Shown here piece by piece: positions 35,903 through 44,657 of a stretch of DNA of 57,828 nucleotides. The translations under genes and the position numbers were made by a program. Source of the stretch: Lachnospiraceae bacterium (GTDB lineage: Bacteria; Bacillota; Clostridia; Lachnospirales; Lachnospiraceae); assembly GCA_017539565.1 (NCBI GenBank), contig JAFYCS010000062.1:1-57828 (forward strand), in the 5' to 3' direction. A model generated the notes under the pieces. It was given only the letters and a program-made list of their open reading frames with translations. It had not been told where the DNA came from and ran no database searches. Position 1 is the first letter of the stretch; each line of letters opens with the position of its first letter.

Positions 35903-37846
35903 TTAATATGAGAATGAATATACTGCTGCACCATAGGGCGGCAGGTTGAATTTAATGGCATACTGGCGGCCGTCGCATTCAAACTCCTGGGCCTTTATCT
36001 CTGCGGGAAGCTCCGCACCGTTACCGGCAAAACGCCTCTCATCGGAGTTGAGTACCAGCTTGTACTTGCCCTTCTTAGGCACGCCCACATAATAATCATC
36101 CAGGGCGATAGGCGTCATATTGAGCACGAAGACCATATTGTTCTTTCCGTCCCTGCTCTTACGGATAAAGCTGTAAGTGCTGCGGTAGGAATCATTGGCA
36201 TTGATCCACTCAAAGCCGTCCCAGGAATCATCCAGCTCGTATAAGCAGCGGTTCTCCCGGTAAACCTTGAGCAGTTCCTTTACATATTCCAGCATTCCCT
36301 TGTTAAGGTCCTCGCCTAAAAGGAACCAGTCAAGCTCACGCTCCTCACTCCACTCACGCTCCTGGGCGAATTCCTGTCCCATGAACAGCAGCTTCTTTCC
36401 TGCATGTCCGAACATGAATGCATAACCCACACGGAGGTTTGCGTATTTATCCACCTGATAGCCCGGCATCTTGTTGACCATGGAGCACTTAAGGTGTACC
36501 ACCTCATCATGGGAAAGGGGCATTATATATTTCTCCGCACAGTTATAGCTCATGGCGAAGGTCATCTTATTATGGTTGTCCTTACGGAAATAAGGATCCA
36601 GTTTCATATAATCGCAGAAGTCATGCATCCAGCCCATGTTCCACTTGAAGGTAAATCCAAGGCCGTCGTCCTCGGGACGGGCGGTAACTTTGGGCCATGC
36701 GGTGGATTCTTCCGCTATGGTCATGACACCGTTGTTCAGGCCACGGATAACGGAATTCAGATGCTTGAAGAATTCAATGGCATCCAGGTTCTCATTACCG
36801 CCGTATTTATTGGCTACCCACTGGCCGTCACGCTTGCCGTAATCCAGATAGAGCATGGAAGCCACAGCATCAACACGCAGGCCGTCCACGTGGAACTCCC
36901 TTATCCAGTAGAGAGCATTAGCTATCAGGAAGTTTCTTATCTCGTTCTTTGAATAGTTGAATATCTTGGTGCCCCAGTCGGGATGCTCTCCCAGACGGGT
37001 ATCGGGATGTTCGTATAAAGGCTCACCGTCGAAATCTGCCAGGCCGAATGCATCCCTGGGGAAGTGGGCGGGTACCCAGTCAAGGATAACGCCTATGCCC
37101 GCATTGTGAAGCTTATCGACAAGATATGCAAAGTCCTCGGGAGTACCGTAACGTGAGGTAGGAGCATAATAGCCCGTTACCTGATAGCCCCAGGATCCGT
37201 CGAAGGGGTGCTCTGCTATGCCCATGAGCTCCACATGGGTAAACTTGACCTCTTTAAGATATTCCACGATCCTGTCTGCGAATTCACGGTATGTATAGAA
37301 GCCGTCCTTTGTTCCGTCGGGATGCTTCATCCATGAACCGATATGGCATTCGTAAATTGCTACAGGCTCCTGGAAATGATTCTGCTGTGCCCTTTCGCTT
37401 AACCACTTATCATCAGACCATCTGATCTTTCTGATATCATAGATAACGGATGCCGTGCCGGGGCGCAGCTCCGCATAGGTTGCATAAGGATCGGCCTTGT
37501 AAATGCCCTCACCGCTCTGGGTGGTGATGAAATATTTGTACAGCTCGCCTTCTCCCACATCGGGGATAAAGCAGGTATAGATACCGCCCTCACCGATACG
37601 CGTCATGCAATGGGCGTTAACATCCCAGTTATTGAAAGTACCTACTACATGGACTTCCCTGGCATGGGGTGCCCAGACCGCAAAAAAGACGCCCTTCTTC
37701 CCGTTCTTTGTACAGGGATGAGCGCCCAGCTTCTTATAAATATCATAATGTGTGCCCTGGCCGAAAACGTACTGATCCGCTTCGGAGATGAAAACAGTCT
37801 CCTCCTGCAGGGCATGCACTGCCTTATCCTGCTTCTTCGGTGCCAT
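35903..37846 (-). CDS. glgB: 1,4-alpha-glucan branching enzyme
   Basis: Forms alpha-1,6 branches in glycogen. 647 aa, GH13 family. An N-terminal CBM48 (GVFFAVWAPHAREVHVVGTFNNWD) is followed by the (beta/alpha)8 barrel with VDGLRVDAVASMLYLDY (nucleophile Asp), MTIAEESTAWP (acid/base Glu) and LSHDEVVH (transition-state Asp), and a C-terminal beta domain. The ATG at 37846 has GGAGG 8 nt upstream; an ATG 15 nt earlier would contain that site and is rejected. No other glycogen gene is next to it in this window. Confidence 0.96.
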   Translation of the reverse strand: MAPKKQDKAVHALQEETVFISEADQYVFGQGTHYDIYKKLGAHPCTKNGKKGVFFAVWAPHAREVHVVGTFNNWDVNAHCMTRIGEGGIYTCFIPDVGEGELYKYFITTQSGEGIYKADPYATYAELRPGTASVIYDIRKIRWSDDKWLSERAQQNHFQEPVAIYECHIGSWMKHPDGTKDGFYTYREFADRIVEYLKEVKFTHVELMGIAEHPFDGSWGYQVTGYYAPTSRYGTPEDFAYLVDKLHNAGIGVILDWVPAHFPRDAFGLADFDGEPLYEHPDTRLGEHPDWGTKIFNYSKNEIRNFLIANALYWIREFHVDGLRVDAVASMLYLDYGKRDGQWVANKYGGNENLDAIEFFKHLNSVIRGLNNGVMTIAEESTAWPKVTARPEDDGLGFTFKWNMGWMHDFCDYMKLDPYFRKDNHNKMTFAMSYNCAEKYIMPLSHDEVVHLKCSMVNKMPGYQVDKYANLRVGYAFMFGHAGKKLLFMGQEFAQEREWSEERELDWFLLGEDLNKGMLEYVKELLKVYRENRCLYELDDSWDGFEWINANDSYRSTYSFIRKSRDGKNNMVFVLNMTPIALDDYYVGVPKKGKYKLVLNSDERRFAGNGAELPAEIKAQEFECDGRQYAIKFNLPPYGAAVYSFSY

Positions 37847-37875
37847 AATGTAACCCTCCATCGTAGTATTAATAG

Positions 37876-37902
37876 AAAAACCCCGGGGGATATCCCCGAG
37901 GT
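37876..37902 (-). terminator. Terminator after the TPR/acidic-repeat protein gene
   Basis: On the minus strand ACCTCGGGG pairs with CCCCGGGGT (one G-T pair) around 5 nt, then TTTTT. 35 nt past the stop at 37938. Confidence 0.85.
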
Positions 37903-37937
37903 CTTATTTTACCACAAAACAGCCAAAAAGGAAAGTC

Positions 37938-40900
37938 TTACTTGCCCAGGAAATCCTTTTCCCGCAATATGATCATATCCTCATAATCATAGCGTTTTCC
38001 GCTTAATATCTGGAAGTATGCGGCTATGCGTTTTCTCCTGGAATGATCGATAGCCTCGTCCACGATATCCTCCACCTCTTTGGTGGTAACGTTATGCTCG
38101 CCTATCTGAAGCTCGCTTATACGCTGGTGAAGTGCCAGCACTCCTCGCTCCTCATCTATCTTGTATTCCTGTGAATAAGCATATTTCTTAGCATATTCCA
38201 CAAGCGCATTATTGTTCATGGGAGCTATATCGATGCGGGCGTTGAAGTATCCCGTTATCATCTCATACTCCTCAAGCATATGGTCCATATCCTTGCGCTT
38301 GTCTATCATCACCACGAAGAGCCCTTCGGACATTGTCTCCAGGGTCTTGGCCATGGTCTCTAAGGTTCCCTTGTTCATCTCCGAAGCATGATCTATCATC
38401 AGTGCTCCGTTGCCCAGCTGGTTCAGCATCATGGGGATGTCCCTGCGGTTCATCTTATGGCCGCTTATCTTGGCGATACGTGTTGATACGAAGTTAGCAT
38501 CTATCATCTGGATCTCTTTGATGAGATTCTTGCCCAGTTTGAGCATGTTTTCTTCGTTATCGCCTGTGATGATCACGTTACCCACATAAGATGCAAGACT
38601 CAGCTTGTCGATCACATCAAGCAGCTGGGTACGCATCTTCTTTGAATAAAGGAAATCAGCAAAGAGCTTCTGCTCATCACTGCTCAATCTGTTTTCCTGC
38701 TCGGGCGCGAACTCATCGTTCATCTCATCGACGGTCTCGTGGCCCACACGGTCAGCATCTGCTTCAAGGGCTCCGGCGATCTCTTCGATCTGTTCGGTGT
38801 TCATCGTAGAGCTCCAGCCGCCTTCATCCGCAGTATCATCATGCTGCTCTGCTATAGCTCCCAGATCTTTTGTAGCGGCAGGCTCACCGGCTTCATCTGC
38901 ATCAGGATCAGCTTCTCCGGATGCTTCCGCATCTTCTTCACCGTCTCCGGCATCCTGTCCCTCTTCGTAATATTCTCCGTCCTCGGTATACTCACCTTCT
39001 TCGTAATACTCTCCGTCTTCGGTATATTCACCCTCTTCGTAGTATTCTCCGTCCTCGTAGTACTCACCCTCTTCGTAGTACTCTCCGTCCTCGTAATACT
39101 CGCCGTCTTCATAGTACTCACCGTCTTCGTAATACTCACCCTCTTCGTAGTATTCTCCGTCCTGTGCGTACTCACCCTCTTCGTAGTATTCCCCGTCCTG
39201 TGCATACTCACCTTCTTCGGTATATGCCGCTTCATCCGTATTATCCGATGCCGTTTCAGCGGAAGATGTTTCTACTTCAGCTGTTTCTGCGGCAGCTGCT
39301 TCCTCTGCAGCAGCAGTTTCACCTTCAGCGCTTTCCGCAGGAGCACTCTCTTCTGCCGTTTCTGCAGCTGCGTTCTCCTCATCTCCGACAGCTGTGATCT
39401 CGGCCGTGATCTCCCTCATTATACCTATGTCCCTGGTAGCATTCAGAAGGTCACTGCTTCCTGCCACCGCAGCATCCACCAGACCAATGGTGCCGGATGC
39501 CACTTTCTTATCGGCCTCCATAGCCTCTTCCACATCATCCCAGATGGTACGTCCGGGCTGGGGATCCGCCATTATATCTATTGTAGCTTTCTCTCCGCTG
39601 TCGGCTGCAGCTGCCATCGCTTCTTCTGCCGCTGCCTCTTCGTTTATCTCATCGATACTGCGCAGTTCGATATCGTCAGCCTGGTACTTATCTTCAAAGA
39701 TCTTCTGCTCCCGCTCAAGCTCTTCGATAAGGCCGTTGCGGTTCTGCTCCTCATAATCCTGGAAGATGGGGCCGGTGCGCTCAAGGAGATTACGGTGCAG
39801 TTCCTCCTCCTGCTTTGCACGCTGGCGCCTCTTGGTCTTCTCCCATTCAGACATATAATCATTGATATGTATCTGTCCCGTGATCTGCTTTTCAACGGGA
39901 TTACGTACGGGTACGGCCAGTCCCAGCTGTCCGTCGTCTCCCAGATAAAACATATTCTCCATGCCGGGGCCGGCGGTGCGGACTGTACGTCTCTCCACCT
40001 CTCCCGGTATATTCTGTATCCTCTGTAAACGTTCCTGCTCCTCTTCCATCTGTACGGCGCGTGCCTTGCTTAAAACGCTCTCGTATTCGGGATTGGTATT
40101 GGAAGGCAGGTTGTCGATAACAATGTCATCGGTGCGGTCTTCAAAGAAGACTTCGTCCTTATTATCCTGCACGCCGGCTCTTAATGCCGCCATATTGACA
40201 GGATTGAAATACATGGTCTGGTCCTCGACACCCTCGGGCTCCGATGCCAGCTCTCCCGGCACGGACTCTATGGGATCCATTTCATAAGAAGCCTCTCCGG
40301 TATAACCGTCCCCCGGATAATTGTTCTGCTGATATGCATTCTGTCCGTAATCAGCCTGAGGATATGCTCCCTGTCCGTAACCGCCCTGCTGATATCCCGT
40401 CTGCTGATATGCATTGTCATAAGCCTGTCCGGGATATCCTTCCTCATAGTTCTCATCCGTATATTCACCCTCGGGATACTCTCCCTCGTAGTTTTCATCC
40501 GTATATTCACCCTCAGGATATTCTCCCTCGTAGTTCTCATCCGTATATTCACCCTCGGGATATTCTCCCTCGTAGTTCTCATCCGTATATCCGTCCTCAG
40601 GATATTCTCCCTCGTAGCCTTCTTCGGGATACTCTCCCTCATATCCGTCTTCATAATTCTCTTCGGGATAGGAATAATCTGCGGGGGGCTCTTCCATATC
40701 TTCAACACCCTTCGCAGCCATCTGTCTCTCCATCTCACCGGTAGACATGTAATCTTCTTCCATCATGGGCTTCATGATCCTGCCGGTCACACGTGACTGC
40801 TTCTCCTGGGGTGAATCACCGCCCATCAGCTCCCTCATGCTCTCCGCCAGCGCCTTCTGCAGGTTCATGGTATTGAACTTGCCCATATCTATGGTCTTTA

Positions 40901-41609
40901 CGTGGAAATCCACGTCGTTCATATCGGGATTGAGATCCGGATCTGCTTTCTCTGCAGTATATTCGTCACTCTCAACAGCCTCTATCTCTTCGGCTATATC
41001 ATCCCTGCGGTCGTATATCGCCTGCTGCTCGGGCTTAAGGCGCGCATGCAGCATCTTAAGTTCCAGGGTCTTTATAACGAAGGGACCTTCCTTGAACCAG
41101 TTGAGCAGCTCATCACAGGTCTCAACACACTTTGCACCGAGTCCCATCCTGTGATACAGATATGCCAGCTGATATACCCATTCTTCCCTGTAATCTTTTC
41201 TGGTGAACTCTTCCAGCAGCTGGATCTGATCCTCGATGGCTGCCCCGGTAAGTTCCTGGAATTTATACTGTAAGATATATACTCCGGGATCGTTGGGTGC
41301 CATCCTCTTATACAGGGCCAGGAACTCAAGTGCCTTAACATGATTTCCCAGGATTATATACAGCTCGCAGAGGCTGTATACTATGTCCCTGTTCTTCGGA
41401 TTGTGGTCATATGCAAGAAGCATCAGCTCCAGCGCATCCTCATAGCGCCTGTTGAGCTGATAGAGCTCGCTTATCTTCATCAGCATACTGAAGCTTCTGA
41501 CCTTGCGCCAGTCTATGCGGTCTGCTATTTCCGCCGCATCCTGAAACTGCTCATTGGCCGTCAGGGTCATTATCTCTTCCGATAGCAACTTGTATTCCTG
41601 TTTATTCAC
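37938..41609 (-). CDS. Large TPR protein with acidic Tyr-rich tandem repeats and AAA-like C-terminus
   Basis: About 1223 aa, no signal peptide or membrane helix. The N-terminal 200 residues are TPR-like helices (ALELMLLAYDHNPKNRDIVYSLCELYIILGNHVKALEFL). Then comes a 14-residue repeat NYEGEYPEGEYTDE (about 4 copies), a Gln/Tyr/Gly-rich stretch, a central charged region, and a second 7-residue repeat GEYYE(D/E)- (about 12 copies). The last 250 residues resemble a CbxX/AAA-type ATPase fold (NVIITGDNEENMLKLGKNL, GALMIDHASEMNKGTLETM), but the phosphate-binding loop lacks the GKT/S motif. The GTG at 41609 follows GGAGGG by 4 nt; a GTG 39 nt upstream lacks a site. Very acidic. Function unknown. Confidence 0.7.
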   Translation of the reverse strand: MNKQEYKLLSEEIMTLTANEQFQDAAEIADRIDWRKVRSFSMLMKISELYQLNRRYEDALELMLLAYDHNPKNRDIVYSLCELYIILGNHVKALEFLALYKRMAPNDPGVYILQYKFQELTGAAIEDQIQLLEEFTRKDYREEWVYQLAYLYHRMGLGAKCVETCDELLNWFKEGPFVIKTLELKMLHARLKPEQQAIYDRRDDIAEEIEAVESDEYTAEKADPDLNPDMNDVDFHVKTIDMGKFNTMNLQKALAESMRELMGGDSPQEKQSRVTGRIMKPMMEEDYMSTGEMERQMAAKGVEDMEEPPADYSYPEENYEDGYEGEYPEEGYEGEYPEDGYTDENYEGEYPEGEYTDENYEGEYPEGEYTDENYEGEYPEGEYTDENYEEGYPGQAYDNAYQQTGYQQGGYGQGAYPQADYGQNAYQQNNYPGDGYTGEASYEMDPIESVPGELASEPEGVEDQTMYFNPVNMAALRAGVQDNKDEVFFEDRTDDIVIDNLPSNTNPEYESVLSKARAVQMEEEQERLQRIQNIPGEVERRTVRTAGPGMENMFYLGDDGQLGLAVPVRNPVEKQITGQIHINDYMSEWEKTKRRQRAKQEEELHRNLLERTGPIFQDYEEQNRNGLIEELEREQKIFEDKYQADDIELRSIDEINEEAAAEEAMAAAADSGEKATIDIMADPQPGRTIWDDVEEAMEADKKVASGTIGLVDAAVAGSSDLLNATRDIGIMREITAEITAVGDEENAAAETAEESAPAESAEGETAAAEEAAAAETAEVETSSAETASDNTDEAAYTEEGEYAQDGEYYEEGEYAQDGEYYEEGEYYEDGEYYEDGEYYEDGEYYEEGEYYEDGEYYEEGEYTEDGEYYEEGEYTEDGEYYEEGQDAGDGEEDAEASGEADPDADEAGEPAATKDLGAIAEQHDDTADEGGWSSTMNTEQIEEIAGALEADADRVGHETVDEMNDEFAPEQENRLSSDEQKLFADFLYSKKMRTQLLDVIDKLSLASYVGNVIITGDNEENMLKLGKNLIKEIQMIDANFVSTRIAKISGHKMNRRDIPMMLNQLGNGALMIDHASEMNKGTLETMAKTLETMSEGLFVVMIDKRKDMDHMLEEYEMITGYFNARIDIAPMNNNALVEYAKKYAYSQEYKIDEERGVLALHQRISELQIGEHNVTTKEVEDIVDEAIDHSRRKRIAAYFQILSGKRYDYEDMIILREKDFLGK
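38962..39225. repeat. 21-bp intragenic tandem repeat
   Basis: About twelve 21-bp units (e.g. CTCTTCGTAGTATTCTCCGTC on the plus strand) encode the 7-residue acidic Tyr repeat of the TPR protein on the minus strand. Third-position changes show that the protein repeat is kept while DNA drifts. Confidence 0.85.
40451..40620. repeat. 42-bp intragenic tandem repeat
   Basis: About four near-identical 42-bp units encode the 14-residue block NYEGEYPEGEYTDE of the TPR protein (minus strand). High DNA identity suggests recent expansion. Confidence 0.85.
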
Positions 41610-41690
41610 TTCTCCCTCCAAACATGCAAAAAAGGCATTAATGGTCACATTTTTATGTGCAACTCTTTATGTAAACCACTACATCTTGTG

Positions 41691-41719
41691 ATTTTACCAC
41701 AGCATTTGGCATAAGTAAA
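41691..41719 (-). promoter_or_regulatory. Candidate promoter of the TPR protein gene
   Basis: Minus-strand TTTACT (41714-41719), 17-bp spacer, TAAAAT (41691-41696), directly behind the tRNA-Val terminator and about 75 nt from the GTG start. Confidence 0.45.
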
Positions 41720-41746
41720 GAAAAAACCGCCAAGCCGGCGGTTTTT
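41720..41746 (-). terminator. tRNA-Val terminator
   Basis: AAAAACCGCC pairs with GGCGGTTTTT around 5 nt, starting 1 nt after the tRNA 3' end; T-runs on both strands. Confidence 0.88.
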
Positions 41747-41747
41747 A

Positions 41748-41821
41748 TGGGACCTACAGGGTTCGAACCTGTGACCTTCCGCACGTGAAGCGGACGCACA
41801 TCCCAGCTGTGCTAAGATCCC
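41748..41821 (-). tRNA. tRNA-Val (anticodon CAC)
   Basis: 74 nt. Acceptor GGGATCT/AGGTCCC with discriminator A, D stem GCAC/GTGC, anticodon stem TCCGC/GCGGA with loop TTCACGT (anticodon CAC, reads GUG), T arm ACAGG-TTCGAAC-CCTGT. CCA is not encoded. Own promoter at 41834-41862 and own terminator. Confidence 0.95.
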
Positions 41822-41833
41822 TTACAAGCAGAT

Positions 41834-41862
41834 ATTCTACTACTGCCGTGCAAAATATGCAA
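41834..41862 (-). promoter_or_regulatory. tRNA-Val promoter
   Basis: Minus-strand TTGCAT (41857-41862), 17-bp spacer, TAGAAT (41834-41839), 13 nt before the tRNA 5' end. Confidence 0.75.
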
Positions 41863-41895
41863 GGGGAAAATGACCTGCTGCGGCGGCTCTGACAT

Positions 41896-41923
41896 GAAAA
41901 AACGGCAGGTGAAACACCTGCCG
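41896..41923 (-). terminator. tRNA-Ser terminator
   Basis: CGGCAGGTG pairs with CACCTGCCG around a 3-nt loop, then TTTTTT on the minus strand, just after the tRNA. Confidence 0.88.
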
Positions 41924-41929
41924 CCAAAG

Positions 41930-42019
41930 CGGAGACGAAGGGATTCGAACCCTTGTGCCGGGGTAAACCGACAAACGCATTTCGAGTGCGCCTCGTTATG
42001 ACCACTTCGATACGTCTCC
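41930..42019 (-). tRNA. tRNA-Ser (anticodon CGA)
   Basis: 90 nt class II tRNA. Acceptor GGAGACG/CGTCTCC with discriminator G, anticodon stem GCGCA/TGCGT with loop CTCGAAA (anticodon CGA, reads UCG), long variable arm as expected for Ser, T arm with GGTTCGAATCC. CCA is not encoded. Confidence 0.95.
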
Positions 42020-42034
42020 AATAAGCCACGCGCT

Positions 42035-42063
42035 ATTATAAATGAAAGCGCATAAAAAAGCAA
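42035..42063 (-). promoter_or_regulatory. tRNA-Ser promoter
   Basis: Minus-strand TTGCTT (42058-42063), 17-bp spacer, TATAAT (42035-42040). The -35 region is also the T-run of the preceding terminator. Confidence 0.75.
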
Positions 42064-42084
42064 GAGGAGGTTATCCGCCTCCTC
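42054..42084 (-). terminator. Terminator of the beta-helix lipoprotein gene
   Basis: GAGGAGG pairs with CCTCCTC around 7 nt (42064-42084), then TTGCTTTTTT on the minus strand, 15 nt past the stop at 42099. Confidence 0.8.
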
Positions 42085-42098
42085 CTGCCTTCAATCAC

Positions 42099-43382
42099 TT
42101 ACATATCCCAGAAGAACCACCATTCATTACTGTTATCCGAAATCTTCATATAAAGGGGCGCATTCTGGTCATTATCGTCATTGTATATGGTAACTTCATA
42201 CTGACTTGAGTCCTTATCCATGGTAACAACCGCGCTCGAATCGCTGTCCATCTTCCATGTGAATGTTAAGTCTGTACCGTTATCATATAGTGATCCGGAT
42301 CCGTCAATATAGAAATATGCCCACCTTCCGGTTTCGTCGTACTCTCCCGTCACATCATCAAGCACATAAAACTCCCGCCATCCGGTATAGGTTAAAGTAT
42401 ATTCATCAAATAATGAAGATGCAGTCAGATCACTTGTATGTATCTCCGCAGGAATGCTGCCGTAGCTGCTGTAATCCGGATAACTGTAAGGATCACCCCA
42501 GGTGCAGTTCTTTACAGTGGTATCGTCACGGAACATGAAATTCTCCGTCTCCCTGTCACCGAAGGTGCAGTCTTCAAAATAAAGGCTTAAGCCCGGTGTC
42601 TCGGAGAAGAATCCTCCGCTTAAGGAATCCACGAGTTTACAGTTATAGAATTTCCACTCTCCCCTGCTGTTCGCACAGCCCAGAGGCCCCTGGGAACATT
42701 CACGTATGGTCACGTCACTGCAGCGCAGGAAGTTCGAACAGTATTCAAGATTGATACCGATAACACCGCAGCCGTACAGATCCATGTTATCAAGGATCAC
42801 GCTGTCACAGGAGACCAGTTCGATCACGCTGCCCCAGCAGTCACCGCGGTTGGTATGGCCCATGGTCAGTCCCGAAAGTACCAGCTTATCGCAGCCGTCA
42901 AATGTCATTACAGCAGCGTATCTGGGATCCGCCACCAGTTCGGCATCGGCACAGTTATCACTTTCACCCCTGATGTTCAGGCCTTCACAATCCCTTACCA
43001 CCAGTTCCACACCGTCATACACTTCACGGATCTCAACATAATCGTGATGCTTGTTCCATACCATAGCATCAGTGTCCCATACATCCTGTATGTATTCGCT
43101 TAAATTGTAGTCTCCGGGTTTGACAACGATCTTTGCATTAGGCTGTATCGCCTCGATCAGATCGGCAACATTGTCAACATACACAGTGTTATCCGCAGGC
43201 TGGGCAGGTGTAGGTTCGTCTTCGCCGGGTTGTTCAGGCTCCGTACCGGTGTCGGCAGGGGTCACTCCCGCATCTCCCAGTGTTCCTCTTGAGCTTCCCG
43301 CAGTTTCTTTTCCGTTGCATCCCGATAATGCAACAACTGACAGGATCGCTCCCATCATCACAGCAATTGCTTTCTTTTTCAT
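42099..43382 (-). CDS. Lipoprotein with right-handed beta-helix (NosD/pectate-lyase-like fold)
   Basis: A 427-aa protein. Signal peptide with lipobox LSGC at about residue 22, so it should be lipid-anchored outside the membrane. A Gly/Thr/Pro-rich linker (DTGTEPEQPGEDEPTPAQPADN) follows. Residues 70-290 show parallel beta-helix rungs with regularly spaced hydrophobics and Cys/Asn/Asp turns (e.g. SVIELVSCDSVILDNMDLYGC). A C-terminal beta domain ends it. This fold occurs in polysaccharide lyases and in binding proteins; no lyase catalytic set is evident. The ATG at 43382 is downstream of an AGGAGGAGG site; an earlier GTG/ATG 15 nt upstream is less likely. Confidence 0.8.
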   Translation of the reverse strand: MKKKAIAVMMGAILSVVALSGCNGKETAGSSRGTLGDAGVTPADTGTEPEQPGEDEPTPAQPADNTVYVDNVADLIEAIQPNAKIVVKPGDYNLSEYIQDVWDTDAMVWNKHHDYVEIREVYDGVELVVRDCEGLNIRGESDNCADAELVADPRYAAVMTFDGCDKLVLSGLTMGHTNRGDCWGSVIELVSCDSVILDNMDLYGCGVIGINLEYCSNFLRCSDVTIRECSQGPLGCANSRGEWKFYNCKLVDSLSGGFFSETPGLSLYFEDCTFGDRETENFMFRDDTTVKNCTWGDPYSYPDYSSYGSIPAEIHTSDLTASSLFDEYTLTYTGWREFYVLDDVTGEYDETGRWAYFYIDGSGSLYDNGTDLTFTWKMDSDSSAVVTMDKDSSQYEVTIYNDDNDQNAPLYMKISDNSNEWWFFWDM

Positions 43383-43412
43383 AATCCTCCTCCTCATCTC
43401 CGGTTTTCTGTT

Positions 43413-44480
43413 TTAAACCGGGTGTCCGCATTCGCGGCAGAATTTTCCGCCTTCTAATTTAGCACCGCACTCCGTGCAGAACTTAGGTGCCTGCTTTACC
43501 GGTTCCGCTCCTTTGGTATTCCCGCCGGAGCCTGTCATGGCGTTCACGGCAGCCACTCCCAACATTGCACCTGCGCCGTTAGACGCAGCATTGGTGATGG
43601 CCTGATTCCCGGCAGCGGCCCGCGCGGCATCAGCCATTGCCGGATCCGTCAGCACCTCGATCTTCTGGAAATCTTTTATCACGGCAGCTTCTTTACTTGT
43701 TATCCTGAATCCCGTGATCCCGAAGGATACCAGTTCGACTCCCCTGGTATCATATAGCTTTTTGTTGATGGCAGCTCTGGCCGTCTCTTCGATCTCCGGC
43801 ATCCTTTCCGCTATCTTCGAAGGCCTGAGTCCAAGCCCCGTGATCTCTCCGAAGGTGGACAGTATCTTGGCCCTTACTTCGGCACTCATTATCTTAAGCA
43901 GGTATTCCGACGTGTATACATGCTCGATATTTCCTATCATCTGCTTGTATATGATCATAGGATTGGCTACGCGGTAGGTATAATAACCGGATACCGCGAC
44001 CGTGCAGTCCATATCCAGTCCGGTGTTCTCATCCACAACACGGAAGGGTATATTCCCGCCGCTGAATGCTTCTCCCGGCATCTCCTTTGTGTTGAAATAA
44101 TAAACACGCTGTACGACTCCCGCCGTATCCCCGCCGAAGGAAAAGCGTCTGCCGAATTCCTTTCCCAGGCTCGAAAGATTACCGCCGTGAAATACGGTAC
44201 TGGTCACACCGCTTACAAAGATATGTTCTCCCGGTTCTTTATACTCGGATAAGACCTTGCCGTTGCTCACCACTATGGCAAATTCACCGTCGGCTACCGC
44301 TATTACGGAACCGTCCGATATCACATCATCGCTGCCTTCATTCGCCGAACGCTCGGATGTGTACTTAAAAGCCCTCTTCATAATGATGTTCCCGGGAAGC
44401 GCATCACAGTAGAAGTATTCCTTATACTGATCCGCCGCCATCGTGCTTGCCGAATTGATCGCCGCTTTAATTATTCCCAT
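43413..44480 (-). CDS. SPFH-domain protein with C-terminal zinc ribbon
   Basis: A 355-aa protein. An SPFH/band-7-type domain of the 'virion core/YdjI-like' subfamily (AVADGEFAIVVSNGKV, GGNIPFRVVDENTGLDMDCTVAVSGYYTYRV, RGVELVSFGITGFRITSKEAAV) is followed by an Ala/Gly-rich linker and a double-Cys zinc ribbon FCTECGAKL-GG-KFCRECGHPV at the end. Such proteins oligomerise at membranes or scaffold other factors; the specific role is unknown. The ATG at 44480 has AAGGAG 7 nt upstream; a frame extending 57 nt upstream has no site. 30 nt separate it from the lipoprotein start downstream. Confidence 0.85.
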   Translation of the reverse strand: MGIIKAAINSASTMAADQYKEYFYCDALPGNIIMKRAFKYTSERSANEGSDDVISDGSVIAVADGEFAIVVSNGKVLSEYKEPGEHIFVSGVTSTVFHGGNLSSLGKEFGRRFSFGGDTAGVVQRVYYFNTKEMPGEAFSGGNIPFRVVDENTGLDMDCTVAVSGYYTYRVANPMIIYKQMIGNIEHVYTSEYLLKIMSAEVRAKILSTFGEITGLGLRPSKIAERMPEIEETARAAINKKLYDTRGVELVSFGITGFRITSKEAAVIKDFQKIEVLTDPAMADAARAAAGNQAITNAASNGAGAMLGVAAVNAMTGSGGNTKGAEPVKQAPKFCTECGAKLEGGKFCRECGHPV

Positions 44481-44528
44481 AGCCGCTCTCCTTTGTGAGT
44501 TGAACTGCATACAGTTACCGCTTTTTTC

Positions 44529-44556
44529 ATTATGCATACTACCACAGCAGTATCAA
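44529..44556 (-). promoter_or_regulatory. Candidate promoter of the SPFH gene
   Basis: Minus-strand TTGATA (44551-44556), 16-bp spacer, CATAAT (44529-44534). A small inverted repeat AACTG-CATA-CAGTT lies downstream at 44503-44516. Confidence 0.5.
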
Positions 44557-44590
44557 AACTTCAAATCCATAAATGCTGTATTTTATCGGG

Positions 44591-44619
44591 TTGAATTATA
44601 TACGTATCGCATGCATAAT
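44591..44619 (+). promoter_or_regulatory. Candidate promoter of the acyltransferase gene
   Basis: TTGAAT (44591-44596), 17-bp spacer, CATAAT (44614-44619), divergent from the SPFH promoter. Confidence 0.5.
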
Positions 44620-44657
44620 TTTATTGTTTTTGTAAATTATTAGGGAGGTTACCTGTT

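Noticed and set aside
38739-40028. Long plus-strand open frame rich in Ile/Phe/Leu
   Set aside because: It is the antisense of the acidic Glu/Tyr repeats of the TPR protein, which gives hydrophobic-looking codons. No start signal.
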